Source of the DNA: Arthrobacter sp. SLBN-100
GTDB lineage: Bacteria; Actinomycetota; Actinomycetes; Actinomycetales; Micrococcaceae
Direction of reading: 5' to 3'
NCBI RefSeq assembly: GCF_006715305.1
Contig: NZ_VFMY01000002.1
Span: forward strand, 62,001 to 126,000
Length of the DNA: 64,000 nt
A program made the translations under genes and the position numbers. Of the stretch, positions 15,855 to 24,463 are shown in pieces (position 1 is the first letter of the stretch; each line of letters starts with the position of its first letter). The notes beneath the pieces were generated by a model. The model was not told where the DNA came from and searched no databases. It saw only the letters and a program-made list of their open reading frames with translations.

Positions 15855-16121
15855 ATGACTGCGTCACCCACCGCTTACACGGTCTACACCAAGCCCGACT
15901 GCCCGAACTGCGAGAAGACGAAGGACTACTTCGACTCCAAGGGCATCACCTACACGACCGTGGACATCACCGAAGTGCCGGCAGCGCTGGAGTACATCAC
16001 CGCCGAACTCGGCTACTCCCAGGCTCCCGTCGTCGTGAACAACTCCGACGACCAGGACCACTGGTCAGGCCTGCGCCGCGACAAACTCGTCCACGCGGCC
16101 ATGAGTCACAAGGCGGCGTGA
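15855..16121 (+). CDS. NrdH/glutaredoxin-like redoxin
   Basis: An 88-residue thioredoxin-fold protein starting [20 protein letters not shown]. The redox motif is C-P-N-C (Cys16, Cys19). A VDITE strand, a cis-Pro (SQAPVVV) and a WSGLRRDKL helix follow, as in NrdH. It would reduce ribonucleotide reductase or other thiol enzymes using thioredoxin reductase or mycothiol. Plasmid-borne copies often sit near ssb, as here. ATG 15855 was chosen over an upstream ATG because the family starts close to the first strand. Confidence 0.85.
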   Translation: MTASPTAYTVYTKPDCPNCEKTKDYFDSKGITYTTVDITEVPAALEYITAELGYSQAPVVVNNSDDQDHWSGLRRDKLVHAAMSHKAA

Positions 16122-16126
16122 GAACC

Positions 16127-16510
16127 GTGACGACACTTCGCCCGGTCATCGGGTTCAAACTCAGCCCACGGATCCCGTTGGAGGTGGACCTGTTCCGGCA
16201 GGTCAACCCCAGCGGCAGGATCTACCCCGACATTGTGGAACCCTATGTTGTAAAACCCGCCATCGTGGAACCCTGCATTGAGGACCTGTACGAGGGCTTC
16301 TACGCCGTCCCAGACAAGGCAGGGGATGACCGGTACCTTGAGGCGATCAACCGCGCCCCGCTCGGGGAAGGCGGGCTCTGGGACGCACACACTGCGAACC
16401 AGTACCAACTCAACGACCTCACCCACGAAGAGCCGGGTGGGACCGAACCTCAGAGCGAACCCACAACAGACACCGAGAACATCACCAGCACACGAGGAAA
16501 AGGAATCATC
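16127..16510 (+). CDS. Open frame reading in-frame into ssb
   Basis: From GTG 16127, 5 bp after the redoxin stop, a 128-codon frame ([20 protein letters not shown]...) runs without a stop straight into ssb. It has a coding-like composition, including [25 protein letters not shown]. Either it encodes an N-terminal extension, giving a longer SSB, or it was a separate gene whose stop was lost. The protein is of unknown family. The internal ssb start keeps its own strong ribosome site, so two products are possible. Confidence 0.5.
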
Positions 16511-17026
16511 ATGGCCGGCGAAACCACGATTACTGTCATTGGAAACCTGACATCAGATCCAGAGCTGCGCTTCACTCCGAGTGGGTCGGCCGTAGCGAAC
16601 TTCACCATCGCTTCAACGCCCAGGACTTTCGACCGTCAGTCTAATGAGTGGAAGGACGGCGAGACTCTTTTCCTCCGGGCCAGTGTGTGGCGGGAAGCAG
16701 CGGAGAACGTGGCAGAGTCCCTGACCAAGGGCATGCGCGTCATCGTCACCGGGCGGCTGAAGTCCCGGTCCTACGAAACCAAGGAAGGCGAGAAGCGCAC
16801 CGTGATCGAGCTCGAAGTGGACGAGATCGGCCCCTCACTCCGCTACGCCAACGCCAAGGTCAACCGCACGCAGCGCAGCACCCAGGGTGGCCAGGGGAAC
16901 GGCTTCCAGGGCACCGGCAACAACCAGCCACAGACCGGCCCGCAGGATGATCCCTGGGCCGTGCCGGCCAACAGCAACGCCGCCGGCGGATGGGGCAACG
17001 GACCCGACTCCGAACCCCCCTTCTAA
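16511..17026 (+). CDS. ssb: Single-stranded DNA-binding protein
   Basis: A 171-residue SSB. The OB fold runs over residues 1-110 ([61 protein letters not shown]). A Gly/Gln/Asn-rich disordered tail ends in an acidic, hydrophobic tip (DSEPPF), the docking site for repair and replication proteins. Start ATG 16511 follows GAGGAAAAGGAATCATC. A plasmid SSB next to a relaxase module typically protects the incoming strand during transfer. Confidence 0.93.
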   Translation: MAGETTITVIGNLTSDPELRFTPSGSAVANFTIASTPRTFDRQSNEWKDGETLFLRASVWREAAENVAESLTKGMRVIVTGRLKSRSYETKEGEKRTVIELEVDEIGPSLRYANAKVNRTQRSTQGGQGNGFQGTGNNQPQTGPQDDPWAVPANSNAAGGWGNGPDSEPPF

Positions 17027-17103
17027 GCAGTACAACCGTCGGGGTCAGCAGATACGCTGGCCCCGACAGGCACCCCCATTAACTTCCACGATGGGATCCA
17101 GAA

Positions 17104-17302
17104 TGGCCGAGCACTTGCCCACCTTCGAAGATATGCGTACACGGGCGTTCGCACTCCTGGGCGACGTCGAAGATGAACTCCGCTCGGACTGGCGTCCGGG
17201 AGCTGGCCCGAACCATGAGCAGGCTGACCTCTGCGGGACGCGCGCCGCGCCATCCGCGATGCAAAGGCAGCCCTCGACCGGGCCGCCAGGGCCGGCTACT
17301 AA
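17104..17302 (+). pseudogene. Small gene broken by two frameshifts
   Basis: ATG 17104 begins MAEHLPTFEDMRTRAFALLGDVEDELRSD. Coding character then passes to a second frame (GVRELARTMSRLTSAGR) and a third (AIRDAKAALDRAARAGY, stop at 17302). All three parts have matching helical, basic composition, so a protein of about 66 residues has probably been interrupted by two small indels between about 17195 and 17250. Family unknown. Confidence 0.5.
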
Positions 17303-17330
17303 CCCAAGACCACGAACAAAGGAAACAACG

Positions 17331-17708
17331 ATGACGCACGCAGATGACCTCCGTGCCTGGGCAAGAGGTTCGTACACCACGGAGGCGGCAACGGAGCTGT
17401 TGCTGAAGGCCTTCGGAGGCCGTTTCGCAGAGGTCGGTAATCCATGGGTTCATGCCGCAACCACCAGCGAGGAGGGTTACCGGGAACACGCCTGGATTGA
17501 CTTCGCCGCGATCCAGGAAGAGGCCGGCCCGCTCTCGGGCGGGGAGCGCCGCTTCCTGATGCTGGCTGCCTCCCTGGCCGCGATCGCGCATGCCGGCGGC
17601 AGTCACCAGCACTCGGATATCCGCTTCAACGAGGACGGAACGATGTCCCGGGGGAAGGGCCACCTGGACAGCCTGCACCCTTGGCCGCTGGCGTCGCGTG
17701 CCGTCTAA
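17331..17708 (+). CDS. Hypothetical protein, 125 residues
   Basis: Starts MTHADDLRAWARGSYTTEAATELLL after AAAGGAAACAACG. It is a soluble helical protein with several His and Trp residues (HAWIDFAAI, GGSHQHSDI). Family not recognised, though similar short proteins occur beside ssb and mobilisation genes on Arthrobacter plasmids. The frame is open further upstream through the broken gene, but the ribosome site and composition favour this start. Confidence 0.7.
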   Translation: MTHADDLRAWARGSYTTEAATELLLKAFGGRFAEVGNPWVHAATTSEEGYREHAWIDFAAIQEEAGPLSGGERRFLMLAASLAAIAHAGGSHQHSDIRFNEDGTMSRGKGHLDSLHPWPLASRAV

Positions 17709-17722
17709 GGCAAAGCACGTTG

Positions 17723-17989
17723 ATGGCGAAAGCAAAGAAGCTTCCCGCGTTCACGCCGTACTACACCGAGGACCAGGCGGGGCAGGTCCGGGCGGCGTTC
17801 AAGGCAGCTGGCCTGCAGGAGGGCGACGCGAGCGTTTCGGACTTTATCGTGCGGGCGACCATGCGTGAGGTGAAGCGTCTGCAGCGCAAGTACAACGGCG
17901 GTAAGCCGTGGCCTCCGGTGCAGGCCGGGGAGCTGCGGCGGGGGCAGAGGACGATGGATGAAATGCAGCACCGAAACGAGGAAGCTTAG
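17723..17989 (+). CDS. Small basic protein, possible centromere/RHH-type DNA binder
   Basis: An 88-residue basic protein beginning MAKAKKLPAFTPYYTEDQAGQV, with a central segment (GDASVSDFIVRATMREVKRLQRKYNGG) compatible with a ribbon-helix-helix. Similar small basic proteins act as ParB-type centromere binders or MobC-like accessories on actinobacterial plasmids. It is placed 3 bp ahead of the HTH gene and co-transcribed with it, ending at the terminator at 18301. Without a ParA nearby the partition role remains a guess. Confidence 0.65.
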   Translation: MAKAKKLPAFTPYYTEDQAGQVRAAFKAAGLQEGDASVSDFIVRATMREVKRLQRKYNGGKPWPPVQAGELRRGQRTMDEMQHRNEEA

Positions 17990-17992
17990 GCG

Positions 17993-18280
17993 ATGGGTCA
18001 GTGGACTGAAGAAGCGAACAAGACCGGGGTCCGGACGTCCCTGCCGTTCCCGAAGATGCTGACGATGGACGAGGTTCAGGAGATTCTGAACCTCGGTAAA
18101 CCGATGGTCTACGCGCTTGTGCGAAGCGGCGAGTTGAGGGCGGCAAAGTTTGGGCCCCGCGGGATTTGGCGCATTCGGGAAGATGACCTGGCCGCGTACA
18201 TAGATGCCGCTTACGCGAAGACAGCGGAGCAGATTGCCTCGGGCCAACTCCCCGAGGGCGACGCTCAGGCGGAGGACTAA
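17993..18280 (+). CDS. Excisionase/AlpA-like HTH protein
   Basis: A 95-residue protein. Residues 22-70 (MLTMDEVQEILNLGKPMVYALVRSGELRAAKFGPRGIWRIREDDLAAYI) match the excisionase-family winged HTH: a MerR-like helix-turn-helix, then a G-x-W-R-I wing and an L..YI helix. It is probably a transcription regulator or recombination directionality factor of the plasmid. No integrase is visible. Start ATG 17993, 3 bp after the preceding stop. Confidence 0.8.
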   Translation: MGQWTEEANKTGVRTSLPFPKMLTMDEVQEILNLGKPMVYALVRSGELRAAKFGPRGIWRIREDDLAAYIDAAYAKTAEQIASGQLPEGDAQAED

Positions 18281-18300
18281 CCCGCGCGCGTTTGAGGTAG

Positions 18301-18345
18301 GGAAGGGCGGCGCCTATGACGGGTGCCGCCCTTCCTCTGTTTCTA
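18301..18345 (+). terminator. Terminator with T-rich tail
   Basis: GGAAGGGCGGC (18301-18311) pairs with GCCGCCCTTCC (18325-18335), followed by TCTGTTTCTA. It closes the 17.3-18.3 kb gene group. The following stretch, 18346-18810, contains no gene I can support. Confidence 0.85.
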
Positions 18346-18810
18346 TCCCAACCAACTTCTTGTGAAGCCTCTTGCTGCGGCTGGTGCCATTGCTTGGATC
18401 ACGCGGGCCGGCGGAAGGTGGTGGCGGTTAGCGCCGCCCTGCAGCTTGTGGTTGTCACCGCCCTGTACCGGCCCTGCAAGCCCCCCTGTGCCATAAAAGC
18501 CAGACCAAGTGAGCGGTTCAGTATGCACCCAAGAATGCCCCGCTGGGTAGTCCTGTGTCGTCCCTGCTGAAGAAAACCCAGCCGTCCCTTCAGGTGCCAC
18601 GGCAGCGCAGGTCTTGGACCATGGGGAAAGCTGCCGCTGTTGCGCTGCTACTTTCCAGGCTGCGCACATTCGCCGGTCCCCGGTGGTGAGGTTCCTGCCT
18701 GCGGTGACCTGGCGTCTGTGTGCAGCCGGTCAGCTGGGTCCCGTCGTGCACATGTGTGCGGGAAAAGCCCGGAGGATTTAGCTTGTGCCGTGCCCATTTG
18801 TGCGAGGGGC

Positions 18811-19113
18811 TTAGTTCTCCTGGGCGTCGTTTGCTTGCGCCAGGCTGGGGGTGTCTGAGGGCTTGGCCTGGGCTTTGCGGCGGCGGCCGGCTGCGGCTGG
18901 TTCCAGGCCGAGTTTTTTGAGTTCGTCGGGGCTCCAGCCGTCGCGGGTGGCTTTGACGTATGCGCGCTTGTCGTCGCGCTCGGCGGCGGCAAGCTGCTCC
19001 TTCAGATCGGTCACGCGCTGGCGTGACTGGACGAGTTGTTCGACGGACTTGATGCGCGAGTCCAGAAGCGCGCGGGCCTGGTTCTTTGTGGCTTCGATGT
19101 TGAGGTTCGCCAT
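18811..19113 (-). CDS. Small coiled-coil protein of mobilisation region
   Basis: A 100-residue protein (MANLNIEATKNQARALLDSRIKSVEQLVQSRQR...) that is helical and coiled-coil over residues 10-55, then basic and disordered. The part DGWSPDELKKLGL resembles short DNA-interacting tails in phage and plasmid proteins. It lies 28 bp downstream of the 19.1-19.8 kb gene on the same strand. Likely an accessory of that gene. Function unknown. Confidence 0.7.
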   Translation of the reverse strand: MANLNIEATKNQARALLDSRIKSVEQLVQSRQRVTDLKEQLAAAERDDKRAYVKATRDGWSPDELKKLGLEPAAAGRRRKAQAKPSDTPSLAQANDAQEN

Positions 19114-19141
19114 GTGGGCTGGTGCCTTTCAGGTGAGTGGT

Positions 19142-19813
19142 TTAGCGGTCAATCGTGTTGGCGGTCTTCGCCGATGAGATCGGAGGCGCTGGTTGTGGGG
19201 TGTGTGGTTGGGCCGGGTTGTTCTGGAGGGCTGCTGAGGCGTGGCTTGGGAAGGACAGCCCTGCTGTTCTGAGTGACGGCGGGAGGCTCGGTTCGACGAA
19301 GGGCCCTGTCCCGTTCTGGGCGTAGCCCAGGGCTTGGCTAAGTGTCGTTCGTCCATAAGCGGCGGTGGCTTGCGCGGGGGTGGGCATTTGCGCGGCGACC
19401 TGCCGCGCCAGTTCGTGGGCATGGTGCTGTTTCTGTGCAGGGAGCACCTTGGCGATGGTGGACGCCAGGTCGGGGATTAAGGATGTTTGGGCCGGCGTGA
19501 GCGGCTGCAGCTGGTCGGCGGTTGAACTGGGCACATCGACGGCGATGCGGACCACGTCTCCGTCCCACACGAGCTGGGCCTTGGTGTGAGTGAGTTCTTG
19601 TAGGTGGCGGGTCGCTATTGCATCGATGCTGGCGGCAGCGTCGTAGATGTCGCCGCCGAGTTGCTCTGTGGTGTCGTTGAGCAGTCGCTCGCGGCGGTCT
19701 CCCTGGTCGACTTTGAAGTCAACAACTATGCGGCCACCGCCGCCCTCGGGAGAGGGCTGGTAGGTCACGTGACCTTCGCGCAGTGTGTTGTTGGTTGAGT
19801 CCTGATGCGTCAT
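19142..19813 (-). CDS. Hypothetical protein next to candidate oriT
   Basis: A 223-residue protein. The chosen start is ATG 19813 (MTHQDSTNNTLREGHVTYQPSP), preceded by AGGGGGAACC; the frame is open upstream but lacks a better signal. The first half is beta-rich (GGRIVVDFKVDQGDRRERLLNDTTEQLGGDIYDAA...), and the second half is Pro/Ala/Gln-rich and probably disordered. It diverges from the mobC/relaxase pair across the candidate oriT, so it may be a mobilisation accessory. Family not recognised. Confidence 0.7.
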   Translation of the reverse strand: MTHQDSTNNTLREGHVTYQPSPEGGGGRIVVDFKVDQGDRRERLLNDTTEQLGGDIYDAAASIDAIATRHLQELTHTKAQLVWDGDVVRIAVDVPSSTADQLQPLTPAQTSLIPDLASTIAKVLPAQKQHHAHELARQVAAQMPTPAQATAAYGRTTLSQALGYAQNGTGPFVEPSLPPSLRTAGLSFPSHASAALQNNPAQPHTPQPAPPISSAKTANTIDR

Positions 19814-19869
19814 GGTTCCCCCTAGGCATTTCGCTTCTGAAGTCTCCAGCCTAGGCGTCCTACGCTGGA

Positions 19870-19979
19870 GCGCTGGGTAAGCAATCCAGCGCGTCGTCCC
19901 TTCCGTGAGACGACTTTCCGCAGGTGAAGGGGTAAGGCAACCGAAGCGGAGCAAGCTATACATTTACACGGGTGTAAAT
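19870..19979. other. Candidate origin of transfer (oriT)
   Basis: In the 270 bp between the divergent genes lie three inverted repeats: GCGCTGG/CCAGCGC (19870-19876, 19886-19892), GTCGTC/GACGAC (19893-19898, 19909-19914) and ATTTACAC/GTGTAAAT (19962-19969, 19972-19979). Intergenic inverted repeats next to mobC and a relaxase are the usual setting of oriT. The nick site cannot be assigned from sequence alone. The third palindrome could instead be the mobC operator. Confidence 0.5.
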
Positions 19980-20083
19980 GGCGTGTCGCTTCCGGCCCTG
20001 TGGTTGTTTGCTTGGCACACTGTTCGTGTGGTCCCCGGTTTCGGGGTCGCTGCGCTGGGCCGTTTGAGGGATGGGGGGAGCGC

Positions 20084-20476
20084 GTGTCTGAAGGAGATGA
20101 GCTGCCGCGGTCCCGTCTTGCGAAGCGGCGGCGTGCGAATTCCCCGGCGGGGACGAAGAAGCGCCGCGATGTGTGGGTGACCGCCGAAGAGGAAGCAGCC
20201 CTGGTCGCACGGGCTGCGAGGGAGAAGGTCACGGTCCCGAACCTGCTGCTGACCGCTGCTTTGTCGGAGTCGTCGGAGACGCCGACGGAGCGCAAGGCGG
20301 CGATGGCTGAACTGATGGCGATCCATACGTTGTTGGCGCGGGTATCGAACAACGTGAACCAGATCGCCCGGCATGCGAACGCGGGCGATGAGTTCCCTCA
20401 GGATGCCAAGGCGGCGCTTGCGTATGTGCGTGAGGTTGCGATGCGTATTGACTGGACGATCGAGGGGTTGATGTAG
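20084..20476 (+). CDS. MobC-like mobilisation accessory protein
   Basis: A 130-residue protein from GTG 20084, after GGGGGAGCGC. The basic N-terminus carries a KKRRDVWVTAEEEAALVARAAREKVTVPNLLL ribbon-helix-helix. The C-terminus LLARVSNNVNQIARHANAGDEFP...VREVAMRID carries the N-N-x-N-Q-I-A motif diagnostic of the MobC/MobS family. It would bind oriT and help the relaxase open the strands. It is 2 bp from the relaxase gene. Confidence 0.85.
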   Translation: MSEGDELPRSRLAKRRRANSPAGTKKRRDVWVTAEEEAALVARAAREKVTVPNLLLTAALSESSETPTERKAAMAELMAIHTLLARVSNNVNQIARHANAGDEFPQDAKAALAYVREVAMRIDWTIEGLM

Positions 20477-20478
20477 GG

Positions 20479-22110
20479 ATGATTCCGAACATCACCCGCG
20501 GCTCCCGGATGTCCGGGCTCATGCTGTACCTGGCCTCCACGGATACGGGTAAGACGAAGAATGCCCACACCGACCCGCACCTGGTGGCGGGGGACGCGGC
20601 GATTATGGCGTGGTACGACGACGGTGTCCTGGACAAGGACGATGCGGTGGCTATCGCGAAGCATTTGGACCAGCCCCGCAAGGCCTTCGGCGTGGAGGTG
20701 CTGCAGAAGGATTTCCGTTGGGACCCGGTCAAGAAGGAACGGGTGCCGAACGGGCATAAGCAGGCCGATGTGTGGCACTGCTCCCTGAGCCTCCGTGCTG
20801 AGGAAGGCGCCCTGACTGATCAGCAGTGGGGTGACATCGCGAACGACTTCGTCGATGCCATGGGTTTCACCGAGGCCAGCGGAAAGGCGCAGTGCCGGTG
20901 GGTGGCGATCAACCACGGGACCAGTGAGAACGGGAACCACCACATCCACATCGCCGTGTCCCTCGTCCGCGAGGACGGTACCAAAGCCTCCACCCACGGC
21001 GACTACAAGAAGGCCCAACTGAGCTGCCGGGAACTGGAAACCAAGTACGGCCTCGAAGAGCTCTCCAGCGTGCACGCAACCCGCGGCTACGATCAGGCCG
21101 AGAGGGCCACCGCCGTCCGGGACGACCGCGAAATGCACCGGGCATCGCTGGCCCGCAAGGTGCGTGCCAGCGCCAGCGCGTCGGCGACAGAAGCGGAGTT
21201 CGTTCGACGTGCCCGGGACACCGGGCTGCTGGTCCGGCCGCGCTACGCGAGGAACACCACCGACGTCATCGTCGGCTATTCCGTCGCGGAGCGCCCCAGA
21301 CCGGGAGACCGCCCGATCTGGTTCGGCGGCGGCACACTGGCGTCTGACTTGAAGCTTGGTGTGTTGCGTGAGGAATGGCTGGATTCTCCGCACCTTGCTA
21401 CCGAGGCTGCGGCGGAATGGAACGCCGCCGCGCGTAACAAGCGCAAGGTTTCCAAGACCGGTCCCGAGAACGCAACGCCGTCAGAAGATGTGTGGGTGGA
21501 GTACACGCGCAACGCAACGGCGCTGGTTGAAAAGCTGCGCGTCCTGCCGCGGGATGACCACGCGACCTGGGCGAAGGCAGCGCGGGAAGTATCAGGGGCA
21601 TTCGCGGCATGGTCACATCGGCTGGAACCCGCGCCCGGACCATTGGCAGCGACCGCTGCCGAGTTATCCCGGACCGCACAGCTGCGCGCACCACGCCAGT
21701 ACAGCAAACCCGTAGCACTCCCGTCTATTGCCGGGACAGCGATGTTGTTCATGGCGGCGTCAAGCGAGAACAAGACAGCTGCCCAAGCCGCCCTGATGCT
21801 GCAGCTGGTGAACACCGCTTTTGCCATCCACGAGATGCACCAACAATCCGGACGGACACGGGAGGCGCAGCGGATCCGCGCCGTGGTGACCGAACAACTG
21901 AAATCCTTCGCGGCGACAATGCCCAAGCCGGTCGGTGTGGGCGCGCCGGAACAAGCCGCACCAGAACAGACGCCGGTGCCGAAGTCCGTGGAACTTGGTC
22001 TCCGCGGTATGGCCCCCATCCGCCCAGGTTCTGCAGTACCGACCACTCCGACACCGGCGAAAACTCACCAACCCACGGGGGGCGAATCCGGCCCTGTGCT
22101 CGACCGATAA
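20479..22110 (+). CDS. Relaxase/mobilisation nuclease
   Basis: A 543-residue relaxase. The N-terminus has RGSRMSGLMLYLAS with the probable catalytic Tyr17. The metal-binding motif is GNHHIHIAVSLV (His155, His157) after WVAINHGTSEN, as in MOB relaxases that nick oriT and stay covalently bound to the strand. Residues beyond ~230 are helical and end in a Pro-rich tail. It probably belongs to the relaxases paired with MobC in Arthrobacter and Rhodococcus plasmids. No coupling protein or type IV secretion genes are in the window, so the element may be only mobilisable, or they lie elsewhere. Confidence 0.88.
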   Translation: MIPNITRGSRMSGLMLYLASTDTGKTKNAHTDPHLVAGDAAIMAWYDDGVLDKDDAVAIAKHLDQPRKAFGVEVLQKDFRWDPVKKERVPNGHKQADVWHCSLSLRAEEGALTDQQWGDIANDFVDAMGFTEASGKAQCRWVAINHGTSENGNHHIHIAVSLVREDGTKASTHGDYKKAQLSCRELETKYGLEELSSVHATRGYDQAERATAVRDDREMHRASLARKVRASASASATEAEFVRRARDTGLLVRPRYARNTTDVIVGYSVAERPRPGDRPIWFGGGTLASDLKLGVLREEWLDSPHLATEAAAEWNAAARNKRKVSKTGPENATPSEDVWVEYTRNATALVEKLRVLPRDDHATWAKAAREVSGAFAAWSHRLEPAPGPLAATAAELSRTAQLRAPRQYSKPVALPSIAGTAMLFMAASSENKTAAQAALMLQLVNTAFAIHEMHQQSGRTREAQRIRAVVTEQLKSFAATMPKPVGVGAPEQAAPEQTPVPKSVELGLRGMAPIRPGSAVPTTPTPAKTHQPTGGESGPVLDR

Positions 22111-22140
22111 AGAATCACAGCAAGTGCAAGGGGGAATACC

Positions 22141-23373
22141 ATGAGTGAATCAGATGGAATTGATGATGTCCTGGACGGCGGAATGCGCCAGTCGCTGTTG
22201 ATCGCCTCGCGGATTGCCGAAACCCTGGCCCGCCGGCGGCAGGAATTGCTGCGGCAACAGGAACAGCAGGATGCCCAGGCAGCGCATGAAGCGCGGGCAC
22301 AACTTGCTGCCCAACGCAGCGCCGTACAGGCAGCTCTGTCGCCGGTGGAGAAGGATCAGTGGTGGGACAAAGCGCAGCCCCATGACATTGCTACCGTCCA
22401 TGCTGTGGCGGAAGGGTGGAAAGACCATGACCCGGTCGCGTTGGGGGCCGCGGAGCGAATCCGGCACGAAGTCCTGAGCCGCTACGGAATCGACACCCAC
22501 GACGTCGGCGCCGACGCCGCCTACCTGGAGTCTGGTATCCAGACCATCACTGCAGAAAGGGCCCGGCTGGAGGCGCTGGCACTGAGCCAGGAAGAGACGC
22601 GCAAGGCAGCCGCCGAACACGAGAAGGCCATGCAGCTCCTCGCAGCGGCCCGGGTTGAAGAACTCCGCGTTCAGGCAGAGAAACTGGCCGCGGAAATGGA
22701 GCGCTACCAGGTGCCAGTGGAGTACCTGGCCAACACTGAGCTGGCGCAGGCGCTGCGGAGGGCACACAACGCGAAAACCCCGAAGGCAGTGGCCGCTGCC
22801 GACGAGGACATCAAGGAACGGATGTTCCTGATCGGCAAGGACGGCATTAACGGTCCCGACCTTGACCAGCTGCGAAACGAAACCACAGCCAGCGTCAACG
22901 GCGCCAACGAGTCCCACTTCGAAGATCCCGAGTTCGTCAAGGCCGCCAAGGAGATGCATGAAGCGAAGCTCCTCGCCGAGGGGGGCTTCAAGGGCTCTCA
23001 ATGGATGTCGCTGGAGCAGCGGTACGAACGGGCCGAGAAAGAACTCTTTGCCCGCCTTGAAGGGGTCGGCCGTGAGATCGAGAATCGCGTGACCGCCAAC
23101 GATTCCAACCGGCTCAAGGATCAGGGTTTGAAGGCTGAAAGCACATCGGCCGCGGACTATGGCTCAGCGGAGCGCCAAGAAGCATTTGCCGCGTCCCTGG
23201 CCACTACCGGCGCCAATGAAACCCAGGTCCGGGGCCGCGCCGCTGCAGAGCGCAGCGAGGGCACACACCCCAGCGGAGCCGTGACCATGGGCAAAGGCGC
23301 AGCCAAAGCCAGGAAGGCCCGAGCGGGAGCATCGATGGGGGCAGAACGAGGTAAAGGCGGCCCCGGTCGCTAA
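22141..23373 (+). CDS. Large coiled-coil protein downstream of relaxase
   Basis: A 410-residue, highly charged, helical protein (RIAETLARRRQELLRQQEQQDAQAAHEARAQ..., later AERARLEALALSQEETRKAAAEHEKAMQLLAA) with a Gly/Lys-rich basic tail (TMGKGAAKARKARAG). It probably binds DNA or the relaxase through the tail. The position directly after the relaxase (30 bp) suggests a role in mobilisation, but no family is recognised. Confidence 0.7.
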   Translation: MSESDGIDDVLDGGMRQSLLIASRIAETLARRRQELLRQQEQQDAQAAHEARAQLAAQRSAVQAALSPVEKDQWWDKAQPHDIATVHAVAEGWKDHDPVALGAAERIRHEVLSRYGIDTHDVGADAAYLESGIQTITAERARLEALALSQEETRKAAAEHEKAMQLLAAARVEELRVQAEKLAAEMERYQVPVEYLANTELAQALRRAHNAKTPKAVAAADEDIKERMFLIGKDGINGPDLDQLRNETTASVNGANESHFEDPEFVKAAKEMHEAKLLAEGGFKGSQWMSLEQRYERAEKELFARLEGVGREIENRVTANDSNRLKDQGLKAESTSAADYGSAERQEAFAASLATTGANETQVRGRAAAERSEGTHPSGAVTMGKGAAKARKARAGASMGAERGKGGPGR

Positions 23374-23431
23374 GCCGGCTCTGAGAGGGAACGGCCGGGC
23401 CATGTCGGTGCCCGTCGATAGGATCGAACTC

Positions 23432-24463
23432 ATGACTGATGCCGGCGACCTCGCCCTGCCCAACGGCTACACCGACCTCCTCAGCGAGCTCAAGAAGCGG
23501 GTGCGGGCTGCCCGTACCCAGGCGATCCGCACCGTCAACACCCAGCTCATTGCACTGTACTGGTCCATCGGGAAAACGATCCTTGAGCGGCAAGCTGTTG
23601 AAGGGTGGGGGAGTGGGGTCATCGGCAGACTGGCCGAAGACCTGGGAGCTGAGTTTCCCGACATGAAGGGCCTGTCACGGTCGAACCTGCAGTACATGCG
23701 CAGCTTCGCCGACGCCTGGCCGGCATTCGATCCAAATGTCCCACAGCCTGTGGGACATTTGCCGTGGGGCCACATCCGCACCATCCTCGACAAAGGGCTC
23801 GACGAGGAGGCAAGGGACTCGTACGCCGCCGCTGCCGTGGAGCATGGCTGGTCCCGCAACGTCCTCATGAACATGATCATGAACAAGACTCTGGAACGCA
23901 CAGGTGCCGCGCCCTCAAACTTTGTCCAACGCCTTGTTGGACCGGACTCAGAGCTCGCCCAGCAGGTAGCCAAGGACCCCTACAGCTTTGAATTCCTCGG
24001 TCTCTCAGGCGAAGTGGCCGAGCGGGATCTTGAAAACGCCCTCACCAGCAGAATCACCGAAACCCTCCGCGAGCTGGGCCCGGGCTTCGCCTTCGTCGGC
24101 AGGCAAGTCCACTTCGATGTCGACGGTGACGATTTCTACGTCGACCTGCTCTTCTTCCACATCGAACAATCCCGCTATGTCGTCATCGAACTGAAGACCG
24201 GCAAGTTCCAACCTGAATACGCCGGCAAACTCAACTTCTACGTCGCCCTCGTCGACGACGTCCTCCGCCGCGAACACCACAACGAAACCATCGGCATTCT
24301 CATCTGCGGCACGAAAAACGACCGCAGCGTAAGGTACAGCCTCGGACGCTCCACGTCACCCATGGCAATCGCTGCATACACCTACGACAAGCTCCCCGCA
24401 GAGGAACAGCAGGCCCTCCCCGATGAAGGACACATTGTGGCAGCCTTGGAATGGGCAGAATGA
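23432..24463 (+). CDS. DUF1016/YhcG-type PDDEXK nuclease
   Basis: A 343-residue protein. The N-terminal DUF1016 part is residues ~15-150 (ALYWSIGKTILERQ..GWGSGVIGRLAEDL, GLSRSNLQYMRSFA, HLPWGHIRTILD). The C-terminal PDDEXK nuclease core has DDFYVDLLFFHIEQSRYVVIELKTGKF: catalytic Asp, then E-L-K. Start ATG 23432 follows AGGATCGAACTC; an ATG 30 nt upstream lacks a ribosome site. These nucleases are found in mobile and defence islands. It overlaps the next gene, which suggests an operon of three. Confidence 0.88.
   Translation: MTDAGDLALPNGYTDLLSELKKRVRAARTQAIRTVNTQLIALYWSIGKTILERQAVEGWGSGVIGRLAEDLGAEFPDMKGLSRSNLQYMRSFADAWPAFDPNVPQPVGHLPWGHIRTILDKGLDEEARDSYAAAAVEHGWSRNVLMNMIMNKTLERTGAAPSNFVQRLVGPDSELAQQVAKDPYSFEFLGLSGEVAERDLENALTSRITETLRELGPGFAFVGRQVHFDVDGDDFYVDLLFFHIEQSRYVVIELKTGKFQPEYAGKLNFYVALVDDVLRREHHNETIGILICGTKNDRSVRYSLGRSTSPMAIAAYTYDKLPAEEQQALPDEGHIVAALEWAE

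Noticed and set aside
18316..18858. Short frames on both strands between the terminator at 18.3 kb and the coiled-coil gene
   Set aside because: No ribosome sites, unusual amino-acid composition and no continuity; left as non-coding.
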